A stretch of 64,000 nucleotides of DNA from Ditylenchus dipsaci (Eukaryota > Nematoda > Chromadorea > Rhabditida > Anguinidae). The notes beneath the pieces were generated by a model that made no database searches, was not told the origin of the DNA, and worked only from the letters and a program-made list of their open reading frames with translations. The position numbers and the translations under genes are program-made. Each line of letters starts with the position of its first letter. Within the stretch, counting starts at the first letter, position 1. The stretch is from the NCBI GenBank assembly GCA_004194705.1, contig SADC01001168.1, positions 248,001 through 312,000 on the forward strand, written 5' to 3'. Of this stretch, positions 21,106-33,700 are shown piece by piece.

Positions 21106-24100
21106 AGCACCCTACTTTCAAACAATGGCCAATGATGAGTGATGTGGACTGTGGCAGGGTGGTTGGTGGTGACAAACAGTACATCAAGCTCAAGGCACAA
21201 AAGCGCATTAAATATGTGGACGATTTGCAGCTAGCCACCGACTGTGCCTCTATTAAAGAAAGAAACTATTTTGCCACAGAGCCCAATTCGGTTGAAGAGA
21301 AAGATTTTCCAATCGCTTTTTCAAAGGCTGTGTTCAAAGTAAAAATTTGATTTTGGAACAGAACGTTTATCCATAATTTTAGGACTATCTGTTCATTGAG
21401 TCTGAACTGGCTGCTGGATACACCCCTCAAAACTGGTACTGTTTTAGTCTGGATTCCAAGTCTGACAAATCCTTCCAAAAAAGAATGTATGCCCTGGCAG
21501 AGTGTTTCCCAATGTGATTATCAGTGAGCGAGTGTTATCGATGGACAGTCTGGGACACAACCAAACAACCGCCCACTATGAGTGCATGCGCCAGCTGGCA
21601 CTACCTGAAAGGCAATGGAAGTATTTGATGACAGTGCAGGTAAATTTCAGAGTTTGAATCATTTTGTAGGACACAAATTTCCCAAACTACAAAGATATTA
21701 AAAACCCCTTGAATTAGGTGAGAATACCCTGGTTAAAAAAATCGAACTTGCAAATTTACCCTTAAGGCATGAGGAGTGTGGGACTGAGTGTGATTTTGGG
21801 GGGAAGAGCTGTACTTTTTTCTTCTTCATTGAAAAAAATATTGTTGGCACCATCTGGTAGCTAAGATTCAGACTGTGGGGAGGGGTGTTAGAGAACAGCC
21901 TCTCCCCACAGTCTCAATCAACAATAACTTTAAACCAAAGCCAAAGGGCACTAAAAAGACACACCACGAAATTTTAATATAGAATGTGATCCTGAGTGTG
22001 GTCATGAGTGCGGACCTAGGCACTTTTCCCGATTTTTTTTACCAGATTTTGCTTGTCAATAGCTCATTTTAAAGCCCTGAATCTTAGCTATGGTAACAAC
22101 AGAATTTTTTCAATCAAAAGAAAAAATTACGTTTTCCCCGACACTCAGTGCCAAACTCATTGTGCACGTGCCTTTAGGAATCAAACATTCTAGGCAAAAT
22201 GTGAATATAAGATTGTCATGTCTGCCTTGCTAAATTCGGTCAATAAAATAATCGACTAATTTTAGAACTCTGATGTGCAATTGAAAACCAATCAAGAGCT
22301 TGTACAGATATTCAAGTGGATGGGTGGAGCCAACGATATTGAGATCTGTAAACTGCCTTTAGGAAGAGTAAAGCTGAACCTAGACTGGACTTTTGACGGA
22401 CTTGACCTTTTCCCTAATGGTTGGATGACTTAACTAAAAGCACTTAACGCTCATTATTTTACAGAGACTCGAAGCCTTGATGCACAGGGTCGTCCTTTGC
22501 GTTTGCGGTTTGCCAAAGGCTACTTGGAGAGCTCACTTTCCAGAGAGTTTGTCGACTTTATGGTCTATAAGATAAATGTGCAAAAGATGCTTGTGAAATT
22601 GGACAAGGGCAAAGAGTATGTGGATGAAATATTCCTACAAACAATTGCTGCCACTGATGAACTGGAAGCTCCGGGAGGTTTCACTCATGGCTGCATTGAT
22701 CGACGTGTCCATGCCCCTTATGTAACAGGTAACATTTTTTAAATTTTATTGGTCTCAGTTTTGTGCCTTGACGTTTTTTAACAAGCTATGTTTTTCAAAA
22801 CTACACTTCATTTTTTATTAAAACTGCTTAAAACATATGATATTTAAAAAGCGAAATTTTTTCGGCACATCTGCCATTGTTTCACCCCCTCCTATTTTTA
22901 GGGCTAGATTTAGGTGCAGAGTTAGCCAACATATGCTTTTTTGTTTATATACCCGGAAACTGGTAAAAATCTCGAGCCAAACCGGCTTTTTTTTAAAGCG
23001 GTTTGCAGATTCGGTTTCTCCATGAAATTCTGCACCAGAAGCAACCAGTCTCACAGTCCGGCCTTACCGTGTTAAACAAAGCCTCGAAACCCCGACTTCT
23101 GTCTCTCATTTTAACACATCTTAGACTCTTGTTTGAGCCGATCATAATAGGCCAAACCTATGGCCAAACCTTACCTCTATTACCTCTACATTTACGATAA
23201 TACTTATCTGGAATTAGGATAGTTCAGAACCAAACGCAACCATTTTTCAACCACTTCTTCCAGGTACTTCACTTTACGAAACAAAAATACCTTTGCGAAA
23301 AAGGTAAAGACAGGACAGAATTGTTGACAAAAAAAAAATTTTTTCCTTAACTTTTTGAAATGCATCACCGAGACGTGGCCGGAAACGAGACCGAGACTTC
23401 TCAAATTTCTCAGCAAGATCCGGGTACGAGACTTTTTGACCAAATTTGGAGCCAACGGGACCGAGACCGAAACCGAGTCTCGTATCGTTTCTGTCTCTAT
23501 GCTAGGACGGACTCAAATAAGATTTTCTTCTATATTATATTTGAAAAAATATCTTTAAGGCCTCAAACACAATGAGGAGTCTGTTTGCGGATGCTAAAAC
23601 AGATTTGTCGCACGGAAATGGCCATAACTTTTTTTTCAATTTTTCAAAAATTATTCTGTCATTACCATTTTGTAGCTAAGATTCAGCGCTACCATATGAG
23701 CATTTTATAAAATAGATGTCCTTTAAAAATTGAGAGAAAAATGAAAGACTCCGCCCAAGACTCCTGACTAGAATTTGAGTCAGGAGTCTTGGACGGAGTC
23801 TTTCTTTTTTATCTCAATTTTTCAAATGACATCTATTTTTTGAAATGCTCATCTGGTAGCCCTGAATCTTAGATACAAAATGGTAATGACAGAATAATTT
23901 TTGAAAAATTGAAAAAAAAAAGTTATGGCCATTTCCGTCTGACAAATCTGATTTAGCATCCGCAAACAGACTCCTCATTGTGTTTGAGGCCTAAGACTGA
24001 AAAACAACTGGTTGCACCAGGAAAAAAATAAGAGGAGGAAGGAAAGGGGGGGGGGGAGTTACGAATAAACGGCATAAGTGTCTTTTTTCTTCCCACACTA

Positions 24101-24642
24101 TTTCAAAAAATCTGCAATGTATTATTTATAATTTATTTAAACTCATCGAAATGTTTTTTAGCTAACAGTCATAAATTTTAGATTCAATATTTGGTTTGCT
24201 AACAACACCCGGTGCTACAGCAAACGTTCTCGACATGCCTTGTGTGTTTTTGGAATGGAAGATTTGGCACCCAACTTTTTGAAGTCTTACTCACTACTGG
24301 CCAACAAAATGTCACCTAAATTCGACTTTGGTGCTATCAGATGCTGGCACGAGGAGATGCACAACCGCACTTACTTCCGCCGAGGCATGGAACACCTTCA
24401 ACCTCACATATACCAGCAATTGCCACAAGTAAGTGGAATAGGTGAAACAAAAAAGAACATAAGTCGATAGTGTTAAATTTTTTGTTTACTTTAAAAAAAT
24501 TCAGGTGAGGTTTCACATGGAAAAAACACGTCTAGGCAAAGTGGACATAAACCAATTTGACTGCAGATATCCTTATGCAGATGAATTTGCATTTTTGGAC
24601 GTTAAACTTTTCCACCCCACTCCGATGGAGCCAAACGAGTGA
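21106..24642 (+). CDS. GT14 branching N-acetylglucosaminyltransferase-like protein A
   Basis: Exons 21106-21338, 21383-21639, 22266-22419, 22465-22728, 24182-24428 (or from 24169) and 24505-24642 give about 430 residues of the Core-2/I-branching (GT14) fold. Seen in order: TDCASIKERNYF, a long Rossmann-like part with CFP and GHNQT, NSDVQLKTNQELVQIF, VDEIFLQTI then APGGFTHGCID, and NTRCYSKRSRHALCVFGMEDL. The family works in the Golgi, adding N-acetylglucosamine branches to O-glycans. The first exon with the membrane anchor is not located; the copy at 41562 shows what it should look like. One base is missing at about 21511 (CCAATG where CCAAATG is needed) and the 22728 donor is one base short for the better acceptor. 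Introns 2 and 4 hold repeat elements. Confidence 0.85.
22800..23560. repeat. Repeat-filled part of glycosyltransferase A intron 4
   Basis: Contains complementary arms around 22905-23060 (AGATTTAGGTGCAGAGTT; ATGAAATTCTGCACC) and GAGACCGAGAC / GAGACCGAAACCGAG repeats at 23380-23490. Exact element borders cannot be set by eye. Confidence 0.35.
23559..23996. repeat. Large palindrome in glycosyltransferase A intron 4
   Basis: AAGGCCTCAAACACAATGAG at the left end is complemented at the right end. Arms of about 215 bases match closely all the way to a centre near 23775 (ACTCCTGAC / GTCAGGAGT). Confidence 0.8.
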
Positions 24643-24907
24643 ATTAACAAGAGCCTACATCATATATATATGAGCTTAACAGTGTGTATTTGTTTATAAA
24701 GAGTGAATGGTCACATGATTACTATCTCTACAAAAAACAAATGCACAACTATAATACCAGAGCTTATTTTGAAATTTTCGAGGTTTTTCGAAATATTTTT
24801 TAAATACATTATTACTTTTCAAAAAAAAATTCCAGGATACAGCCAAATTTTTTAAACATGTTTTTTCTTGCAAATTTGATAGTTATTAAGATAGTTATTA
24901 GTTACCA

Positions 24908-25412
24908 AGATGTCCTGCACAGTGTTTTCGAAAATAACCCCTACACTAACACCTACACTAACCCTAACTGTTAGTTTCGTAAACTAACTCTTCAAATATC
25001 TCGTTTTTCGGTAGAAATATGCAGAATCTGATATTTACGTCTCTATGCCAACTTTTGGCGAGGAACAAGATACACTTTTCAGATTTTTCAAAAAACTTTA
25101 AAAATATTAATAAAATTTAAAATTAAACCCTAAACTAACTGTTAGTTTAGTTAAATAGTTAGTTAAACTATTGCTTAACTAACAGTTAGTTTAAGGTTTT
25201 AATTTCGAATTTTATTAATATTTTTGAAGTTTTTTGAAAATCTGAAAAGTGTATCTTGTTCCTCGCCAAAAGTTCGCATAGAAACGTAAATATCAGATTC
25301 TGCATATTTCCTACCGAAAAACGAGATATTTGAAGAGTTAGTTTACGAAACTAACAGTTAGGGTTAGTGTAGGTGTTAGTGTAGGGGTTATTTTCGAAAA
25401 CACTGGTCCTGC
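24908..25412. repeat. 505-bp palindrome
   Basis: Arms begin GTGTTTTCGAAAATAACCCC and run through CTACACTAACCCTAAC, TAGAAATATGCAGAATCTG and CTTGTTCCTCGCCA to a centre near 25160; the right arm is nearly the exact complement. No coding content. The CTAACCCTAAC words recall telomere repeats, but they are not arrayed. Confidence 0.8.
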
Positions 25413-25684
25413 ATTACTTACACAATAACAGCTGAAACCCGTGTTCCTTTATTTGAAAGCCCTTTTTAGATACAATCTTGGATTATTCTAAAAAATTTGG
25501 CGCTACTTGGTTAAACCTAAAGTTGAATGGCAAAATTGAGATTAACCAAGTCTAAATTGTTTTTATCTACACATACTTTTTGTTTTCAAACTGAAAAATA
25601 GCTCAAATTGAAATCGGGTACAAACCGTATGATCGCCCACAAAATCGATAGCGAGCATATTAAGACTAGTTTTCAGATCTTATT

Positions 25685-25965
25685 TTTTTTATTTTCTAGA
25701 ACTTTGATTACCAAAAGGTTGACCTGAATGTCAGCTACAGCTTGGTATTGAAACTTCTAGAAAAGCTGAAAAACTTCAGATCGAAAAATTTAATAAGCGC
25801 TCACTCGGTGACTTCCGACACGTTTTTTATCTCCGAGTGAGCGCTTTTTGAAGTTTAGATCTAAAGTTGCTCAGTTTTTTTTAGAAGTTTTAGTACTAAA
25901 ATGTAGCTGACATTCAGGGCTACCGTTTGGTAATCAAACTTCTAGAAAATTAAAAAAAACTAAGA
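25685..25965. repeat. Inverted repeat, TCTAGAA ends
   Basis: Outer arms TTTCTAGAACTTTGATTACCAAA and its complement ACCGTTTGGTAATCAAACTTC (split here across mismatches), with an inner hairpin AAGCGCTCACTCGG / CCGAGTGAGCGCTT centred near 25822. Confidence 0.6.
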
Positions 25966-26019
25966 TCTGAAAAATATTCTAAATATGCTGGCGGTCAATT
26001 TTTTGGGCGATCAAATGGC

Positions 26020-26480
26020 TTGAACCCATTGAAATGCTGTCCCAAAAGACTGAACTTCCCACTCAAATTTTTACTTTTTTCAACCACAAATTTATATTGC
26101 CATTTTTCTTTAAATTTGGTTGTCATTTTTTCAAACTTTTTGTGTTTTCTTCTAGCACTGGATCTTGGATTTCTAATGTGCTATCGAAATCCGCTGGGCA
26201 ATTTGATAAATGTATAGATCACGAGGTTTTAGAAAGAGCTTGAAAGACATCTTTTAGGGTTTTTCTTTTTGAAGCCTCTTGATATCTACATTTTCAAAAT
26301 ACCCAGCGGAGCCTGATAGAGCCAAGATCCAGGGCTACAAGAAAACATAAAACGCTTTAAAATATGATAACGAAAATTCAAATAAAAATGAAAATATGAA
26401 AATTTGATGGTGAAAAACAAATTTGAGGGGGGAATTCAGTCTTTTGAGAGTGAATTTCAGTTACAGCCCTGAAAAATTGA
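26020..26480. repeat. Inverted repeat
   Basis: CAAAAGACTGAACTTCCC at 26043 is complemented by GAATTCAGTCTTTTGAG at 26433; inner arms GCACTGGATCTTGGA and CCAAGATCCAGGGC match too. Open frames across it are by-products. Confidence 0.5.
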
Positions 26481-26989
26481 CAGAATTCGAAATCAATTTT
26501 TCGAACCACACGGGCACCATGGCAGCAGTTCGGATTTTTTTTAATTTTTACTAGGCCGAAATTTTTGACTTTCCAAAAGAGTTCTTATTCTAAAAATGTT
26601 GTCGATAACAAATTCGGTGTCATTTTATTGGCCGACACATCACACGTCTTTAAAAAGAGTAAAAAAATTGGAAATCGAAATCAAAAATTATGGCCAAAAC
26701 TAAGCGTGAGGCAAATTCGGGCCACCCTGTATATGAGACAAAAATAACTCAGGTAACACTCTGGATGCATAAAAAACATCGAGTCACCAGACTTGCTTCA
26801 TGCAGTCTGCCCCAGTGAACAGAGAATTGCTACTGTGCAGATTGTCCCGCCCTTTTTGAATATTGGCCTTTTAAGTATACTTCTAAATGGTTTCAAATTT
26901 CTTTAGATTGTGTATAAAGCGTCCATCTGCTTAGTTTACCGTCGCTTTTGCTTATTGTTATACGCTCTAAAAGCCGGGCCACTAACTTA

Positions 26990-28497
26990 ATGTTTTCTAA
27001 AAACTATTCAAAGTATATCACCTTGTATCACATGATTCTCTGCGCTATGCTTCTAATAATTGCTGCTTTTTTATTCTCGAAGTTGTCATACTCTATGTAT
27101 TTCCGGCGAAAACATCTTATACATGATGTCTTTTCCAAATCCATGATATTTTACATACTTTTTAATATATTTTGGATTCCAATATCAATTCCCTACTTTA
27201 TTTACTGTACAATATATTGGCATCCAGGTAACTGCAAAAATGTTGTTTCGAAACTTTTAAAACTACTCAGTCTTATGTAAAAATTATTAGACTAAATTTT
27301 CAATCATACTTTGTCAAAAACTTCAAACGGCTTGCAATTTTTTCTGACATTTCAAAAATTACAACTTGAATTTTTAAAGACTTTAATATGTACTATTTAC
27401 ACGGTCTCAAAAATTCAGATAGACTCAGCTTTCTTTACTACATGGGTTCATTGTCCCCCTGATTTTACTTTATTGACATTCTTCAAAACTGATCCCTCGG
27501 ATTATTATTATTATTTTTGATTTGCAATCTACAGGGGAGGCAATTTTTGTGCAACTTTTCTTTTGATCATAACATTATAATAGTATGAATCGAGTTTTGA
27601 ATTTCTACTTTTACAGGTTGACTCAGAATCGAAAAACAAATAAATTCAAAACACGATTTTGCAAGACCCTTTTTTGATTTGGATCTTTATTATGGATAGA
27701 TGGCCTTTGGATGAGCAAAGCTCAAACCACAGGGTGGGAGTCAAGCGAAAATCGTGTTTTTGACATTTTATACTAAAATCGGCTTTTCGAACCTTTTTTA
27801 GTCAACTGTGTTTACAGAAATTCGGAATTCGATCTAGAAAGAAAGTTATGAACATAAAAAAAGGTGCAAAAAATTGGTCCTCCTGTATAATATAACAAAA
27901 CACGCCATATTTTTTTTTATCAAGAAATCAATTTTTACAATCCTTATGTGCTATTTTGGTTAAACGTATTTGCTGGAACCTATATATCTACTTCGCCTGT
28001 TTGCGTATTTTTTCTAGTATTAGACCGGTGTTTCGCCCTCAAATTCCCTCACAAATACAAAGCCAACGAAAAAAACTTTGTTTTTGACTATCAGCTATTT
28101 GGCTATTGTCTTGGCAGCATCTTTTAGTATCATTTTTTCTTGCTTGAACTACCACTGGATTCAGAAATTGGTAGGCTCTTTTATTTGAACACGATGAATA
28201 ATATTTTTGAATCTAGTGAATTCCTGTGAAACTCAATTGTGCACGCTGATAAAATACAAAGGATACCCTCATGTTTTGTTCAAAACAGCTTTTAGCATTT
28301 TAAATTTTGCAGGCTGCTGCTATTTTTTATATGTTGTGCATGCAAAGAAATTTTATAATATCGTAACTCTTTAAATTTTTTAAAACTTTCCAGAATTGTA
28401 TACATATTTTCAGAAAAATATCATCGTAAAATATACAGTTATAGCAGAGCTACTTTTCAATGTCTTTCCTGGCAATGCTAGTTTATTTTCCAACTAT
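26990..28497 (+). pseudogene. Serpentine chemoreceptor, broken or mis-sequenced
   Basis: Exons 26990-27227, 27925-28170, 28217-28362 and 28414-28497 encode hydrophobic segments typical of nematode serpentine receptors: LYHMILCAMLLIIAAFLF (first), FYILFNIFWIPISIPYF (second), a third ending FFLVLDRCFALKFP (the DR-type motif after helix 3), then LAIVLAASFSIIFSC, LNFAGCCYFLYVV and AELLFNVFPGNASLF. The frame shifts by one base near 28098 (TTT in CTATTTGGC) and again before the 28170 donor; no last helix is found. Such receptors are sensory membrane proteins with fast turnover, so true decay is as likely here as sequence error. The class within the receptor superfamilies cannot be told. A 270-bp inverted repeat lies in the first intron. 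Confidence 0.6.
27614..27890. repeat. Inverted-repeat element, CAGG-TTCAAGAA-related family
   Basis: It shares ACACGATTTT, the AGATGGCCTTTGGATG centre and CACAGG..GAGTCAAGCGAAAATCGTG with the elements at 31640, 46255 and 62712. It ends ACAGGTTGAC and CTCCTGTA and lies in the receptor's first intron. Confidence 0.55.
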
Positions 28498-29470
28498 GTA
28501 AGTGATTGTGAGTACAGTCTTACTTCGATGTAGGTGTATGCGCCAGTGCTGTAAATTTCGGAATTTCGGCATCAACACCGCAACGGGCACCGGCCTGTAA
28601 AATCTTGGCACTGTGCACCGCACCAGTCGCCGATCTCTGAAATTTCAGCACCGGGTACCGGTGCCATTTACAGCACTGGTGGGCACTGGGAATGCTTGTA
28701 TATTGAGAGCTACGATAAGAACTAACTGAATTGGAAAAATTCTACTACATATGACTTTCGATATAACGCCACCCCGGGTCGCGTTATACCGAGAGTAAAC
28801 TGAATATTGGAGTTGGCCCAGAATTCATTTCAGTTTAAACCGAAAAACTCAATTTTATAATTTGTTGTATTTTATCAAAAAAAATCGTGTCATTTAAATG
28901 GACGAAAAAAATTCTATAAAACGCATATTTACAAAAAAATACGTTTCTCGAATTTAAAAAATTCAGGTTTATTTTCTGGTCAATTTTTTTTATACAGACG
29001 ACAAACTCTGGGATTTTATTAAATCATCTGGTCAGTTAGATTAATAGAGGTTTTACGGTAAGCATACCAGAGTTTCTTTATGCGATAGGTGGCAGTTAAC
29101 AAAACTATGTTCAAATGCCGTCTTTTTGGTATCTGGATACCCTTTCAAGCTGTTTTACCTTGGTCTCCGAATGAAAAAACTGAAAAACTCAGAACACGGA
29201 GAATAATGACAATGAAACAAATTTCAAATTCAAAATTTTGATACCGACTCTAATTCACCAAAAAAATTTAATGGTTTACTAAAATATTTTCATTCATTTT
29301 ATTATCAAGCTTTGAAATATTTTTTCAGTAAAATTTAAAAATAACTCAACCCCTGGTCACAGTGAGAGGTCGAAGTCGAAATAAAGTGCTGCCTAGAAAT
29401 CGTCATTTTGCTCGTCCAAATGCAAATCTGATATAGAAAATTCCCCATAATCAGTATATGATCATCAGGG
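28498..29470. other. Intergenic, scattered repeat ends
   Basis: 28540-28680 repeats GGCACCGG / CACCGCAAC words as a small inverted repeat. 28750-28800 is an ATATAACGCC..GCGTTAT stem of the TCTCGATATAACG type. No gene. Confidence 0.4.
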
Positions 29471-29474
29471 GTTT

Positions 29475-29625
29475 CCTATTCAGTCACTCTCGATAAACCA
29501 GCACTGTGAAAGAGCCTGATTTGGCTGGCCGATAAGCTTAATCCCGATAAACCGGCACTCTGGGGGTTGGGACCCCTGGGCACCAGCCTGGGGTGCCGGT
29601 TTATCGAGAGTGGAGTGTATTATAT
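29475..29625. repeat. Inverted repeat CACTCTCGATAAACC
   Basis: Left arm CACTCTCGATAAACCAGCAC and right arm GTGCCGGTTTATCGAGAGTG, with a GC-rich inner stem (CACTCTGGGGG / CCCTGGGCACC). Confidence 0.65.
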
Positions 29626-29746
29626 TTACGCAAACAAAATGACGATTTCTCGGCAGCACTTCATATCGACTTTGAACTGTCACTGTGATTAAAGGGTCAA
29701 TTTTCAAAATGGCTGATATTTGTTAATAAAAAGATAAAATATTTTT

Positions 29747-30043
29747 TCACAAAAAATGTTTTAGATGTTTGGTATAAACCCTGGCACTTATGTCGGTCCA
29801 TGGTTGGTCACCCTGACTATAGCAGATATTGCCTGTTGTAGTGCCATTTATTCTCATATTTTTCTCAAAAATGCTGTCTTGCCTACAAATAATATCGTTA
29901 GCGACCAGACTATTGTTGTAGTTGCTTCTGAATATTTGTAGTGCAGCTAATGTATGCAAGTCTGCTCCGCTTACTACCAAATTGGCAGCATAACACACAA
30001 ATCTTTGGCTTTTGTAGTAGATCAGAAACTCTTCTTAGCTTTG
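29747..30043 (-). CDS. Unidentified exon of a secreted-type protein
   Basis: A minus-strand frame of about 98 codons with natural composition: EEFLIYYKSQRFVCYAA, GADLHTLAALQIF, then NGTTTGNICYSQGDQPW and a closing amphipathic stretch TDISARVYTKHL. Three Cys and two possible N-glycosylation sites suggest an extracellular protein. The end has a faint likeness to the last helix of trypsin-fold proteases, but the catalytic GDSGG is not there (GDQP instead), so I do not call it a protease. A possible acceptor is CTAAG near 30044. No other exon located. Confidence 0.35.
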
Positions 30044-30046
30044 AAA

Positions 30047-30717
30047 ATTGCTAATTAAAAATTATGTTTTTTACGAATTGTCGCCGCACAAATTTTTAAA
30101 TAACTCCAATTGTATTTTTTGCATGAATAAATTTGACAACAAAGTTAATTATGGTCGCTTTTATTTTTATACAAAGATTGAATGAATTTTTAATTGGACG
30201 ATAATTTTCTTGCCTAATTAACTTACATTAATATTTTCTCTATGCTTTTCTTACATTTTTTCAGATTTTTTCGGATCTGATTGGTCCATAAGAGGCAGTT
30301 ATAAAACAAAAAAAGTCAATTTGTTATCGCATCGTTATCATTTAGATGTAAGTGCGATAAAACACTTAAAGCAAGTTGGGTGTTTGGGGGTGGTCCCGAA
30401 CTTTTTGAACAAACTGGTAAAACTGTTGCAGGGGATTTTTAATATTTTTCTCATAAAACAACATTCTTCACAAGATAGGGATAAAAATGTAGTTAAAAGT
30501 CCGAGATACCAGAATTTACAATAAACTGGTAAAAAATTACAGAAAACCACTTAAAAAAAATTTATTAGTTAATCTTCAGACTCTAGAGTAGTCAGAAGAA
30601 TATTTCTAATCAAAGACGAGGTTTTTTGCTTGAATCGAACTTGATAAACTTAATATATGTGGTTAAAGGGATATACTGCAGCTGGATTTATGGTCGTAGA
30701 TCTGTATATAAGCACAG
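30047..30717. other. Intergenic, no gene seen
   Basis: AT-rich. A 68-codon frame at 30321-30524 and its antisense partner have no features of a gene. Confidence 0.35.
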
Positions 30718-33700
30718 TTATTTGGCCCTCCAGTTTATTCTGGCAGGCAAAGTGAGAAGGTAGCCATAGTCGTAGATATATATTCTCTTGTCATATGGGT
30801 TGTAGCTCATGTGGTTAGCATTGCGGTACAAGTTGACCCACTTAATGTTGGGCTGGCGGTATTTGTCGCGGTAGAAGTCATAAGCTATGCTGATTTCAGA
30901 CTTCAGCTCTGAGGATGATTTAACCTGAACGCAATTATTATTTAAATTGGCCAAGCGCTAAACCAACTGACCAAATAGAGCACTCCACACACCACAAAAC
31001 CATTTGCCACGTCGGTGTGGTTGACCATGGTCAGGTTCCAGGTGTGGTAGACGGTCAGGTTGTGGATGTCTAGCTTGGAGACACTCACTGCAATAACCCA
31101 CTTTAGTAACTTTTTATTTACAAAGAAGGGACCCTGACTGTGACTGGGGAACTTTGATGAAAATTGTTTTTCGCATATTCCTGTACACCTGTATACCTGT
31201 AAGTTCCTGATAAATCCCAGCTCTGAAAATCTACAAGAAGTGATAGAACGGTCAATCAAAGTTCTAAAAGCACCTTGATACCCATAGGAAAGCTTTTCAT
31301 AAATGACTCATGGGTCATCATAACTTTTGTTGGCCTTCAGAGCTGAGGAGCCTAATTCCCGAGGGACCAACAATAATACACAGAGCAGCTTTTTTTCATT
31401 GAAGTTTCCCCTGGACATAGTCAGAAATTCCTCCTTTGTTAGACTATACTCACAATGTTGAGCTCCTTCATAGTGGAACATCACCCAAAGTGCGTTCTCA
31501 TCCACTGCTAAGTCAAAATAACTCATCGAGAAATTGAAGAGGTACTAAATTGAGAAACTGAGATCCAGAAAAAATAATTTGTAAATTCATTGTCCAAATT
31601 TTTTTTAAATAAAAAAAAACTATTTTTGACAAAGGAACTGTACAGTGTTAGTCAAGAAATTCCAACAATTATAAACGTCCATAACTTTTTGTCTGGGCCG
31701 AAACCCAAAATTCTGTAAACGCAGAACGACGTGGTTTTCATAGCAATTTGTTTGGTGTATATTGGGAAAAACACGATTTTTTCTTGGTCTTCATGTGGTT
31801 TGGGGTCTTGCCCATCCAGAAGCCATTCACAGACCAGGTACAAAACCACAGTGGACCAAGCGAAAATTGTGTTTTTACCAACCAAATTGCTATGAAAAAT
31901 AAAGCCGTTCTGGCCCGATTCGGCCCAGACAAATAATTACGGCTATTTAAAAGTGTTGGAATTTCTTGACTCATCCCATCATTTTTCTGTCTAAAAATTT
32001 CTTTGAGGGGTTTGAAAATGTTGACCTACGTTGTCAGAGTTATGTGCTATGCCTTCGTGTATAAAAGCCTCTTCGTATCGCTTGGAGTTCAACTCATACT
32101 TGCCTATGCGAGGAGTGCCTGCTCTGTGATAATAGACTGAACCGTTAAAAAAAACTGAGTTAGTGCCTCGGAAAAGATGTGGAAGCTGATGTCTTAAAAA
32201 AGTCTTTTATCATCTATGAAAACATTTTAGTCATGATGGGAAATTTTAAGTTTGTTAAAATCTTACGTTTTTCCAACTCTCCCCCTCCTCATGTCAGCTT
32301 CTGTGTTGAATTCCGCCAAGACGGCGCCTTCAAAGTGATTGGTGACCCAACGCTTCATCATCTCTTGTCCAGATCTAGGGTAAGCATCTCTCATCCACCC
32401 ACCCCAAAAAGTGTTTGCATGAGCATGGAACACTGGTTTGCCCACACTGTCCAAGTAGCAATCTTTAAAATTTTTGGTTGAAAAATGCTAAAAGAAAATT
32501 TAAAAGAGAATTACGTGCAGTAGCACCCTCGATGTAGGCTGAATATATGAAATAATTAATTGTCTTTGAATTATTTTTTACCTACCTGCTTCTGTGCTAG
32601 CTGGTACCATCTCCTCTTCCTGGTCAAGTCGATGGCTGAAATTGGCTGCCAGACAGACTCGAAGACAGGCATCAGTTTCTGTCTCATTTTCTAACATCTA
32701 AATTTTCGGCTCTATACATGTTCGAGGGTTCCCCCAAAAATATGCCTTGGACCCCTTGTTGTTTGTTTTGCAAGTTTTTTTTAGTTTCACAAACTATTTA
32801 TGAACACTTTTAACCATTTCTAAGTAGAAAAGTTTTGTTGTAAAATGTCGAAAAAATTGTTCTTTGGTCCCTCAAGCTGATTTAGGCTTAGGCAAGGGTG
32901 GGTCAGCGTATGTTAGGACGAACTGAAACATGTTTTTCTTACTTCTTCAAGCTTCAAAAAACGTGTTTGTTTGTTGTAACATACGCTAACCTACCCTTGC
33001 CTGAGCATGAAGCCTAAAGAGTTACAACATTTTGGCGTGCCAAAAAACTTGTGCCAAAAAACAACAGGGGTACCAAAGCATATTTTTTGGGGGGAACCCT
33101 CGAACACATAAAGAGCCAAATTTTCTATATTTTGAAGCTCTGTTTTGAAACACTCTGCTTATTTAAAAAAGCTTTTCTCACATACTTTTGTATTATGTGA
33201 AAAATTGATCACTCACAAATTCAACTACGAGAGGTAGCAACTTGTCGACAGCCCTTAAGCTAAAACTGCCAGGTTGAGTGGTTGATTCGATTTTTTCTTC
33301 CTCTTCGTGGATGAACACAGCACTAGGGCACTGCATTGGCTCTACTTTGGGACAGTTCTGTCGGCTGTTGTTTAACAACAGGTTGGGGTCTGTCACTGGG
33401 CATGTCGGACATACTGCATCATGACCTGGACTACCTGGTGGACCCACAGGACCTTGCATCCCAGGAACACCTAGTCAAGAATAAATTTGATTTTTTTAAA
33501 TTTTAACATAAGATAAAAAAAATCCTCATACCTGATAGACCTGGTCTCCCTGCACTGCCTTCAACACCTGGAGCACCTGGAGGGCCCACTGGTCCTTAAA
33601 TTATTTGGATAAAAAATTAAATCCTTAGGAAAGGAACTTTTTGAACACTGTTTTGGCTAACCTTGAGGGCCAGGAGGACCTCTTTCACTGCCTGCCTCAT

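Noticed and set aside
23204..23575. Overlapping frames of 67-83 codons
   Set aside because: They lie in repeat-rich intron 4 of glycosyltransferase A and on GAGACCGAGAC repeats.
25360..25400. Telomere-like GTTAGGGTTAGTGTAGG
   Set aside because: Not a tandem array; it is part of a palindrome arm.
29747..30043. Trypsin-fold protease
   Set aside because: Only the last helix is faintly similar and the catalytic GDSGG motif is not present.
31652..31974. Frames of 60-78 codons on both strands
   Set aside because: They mirror each other across the palindromic element at 31640-31975.
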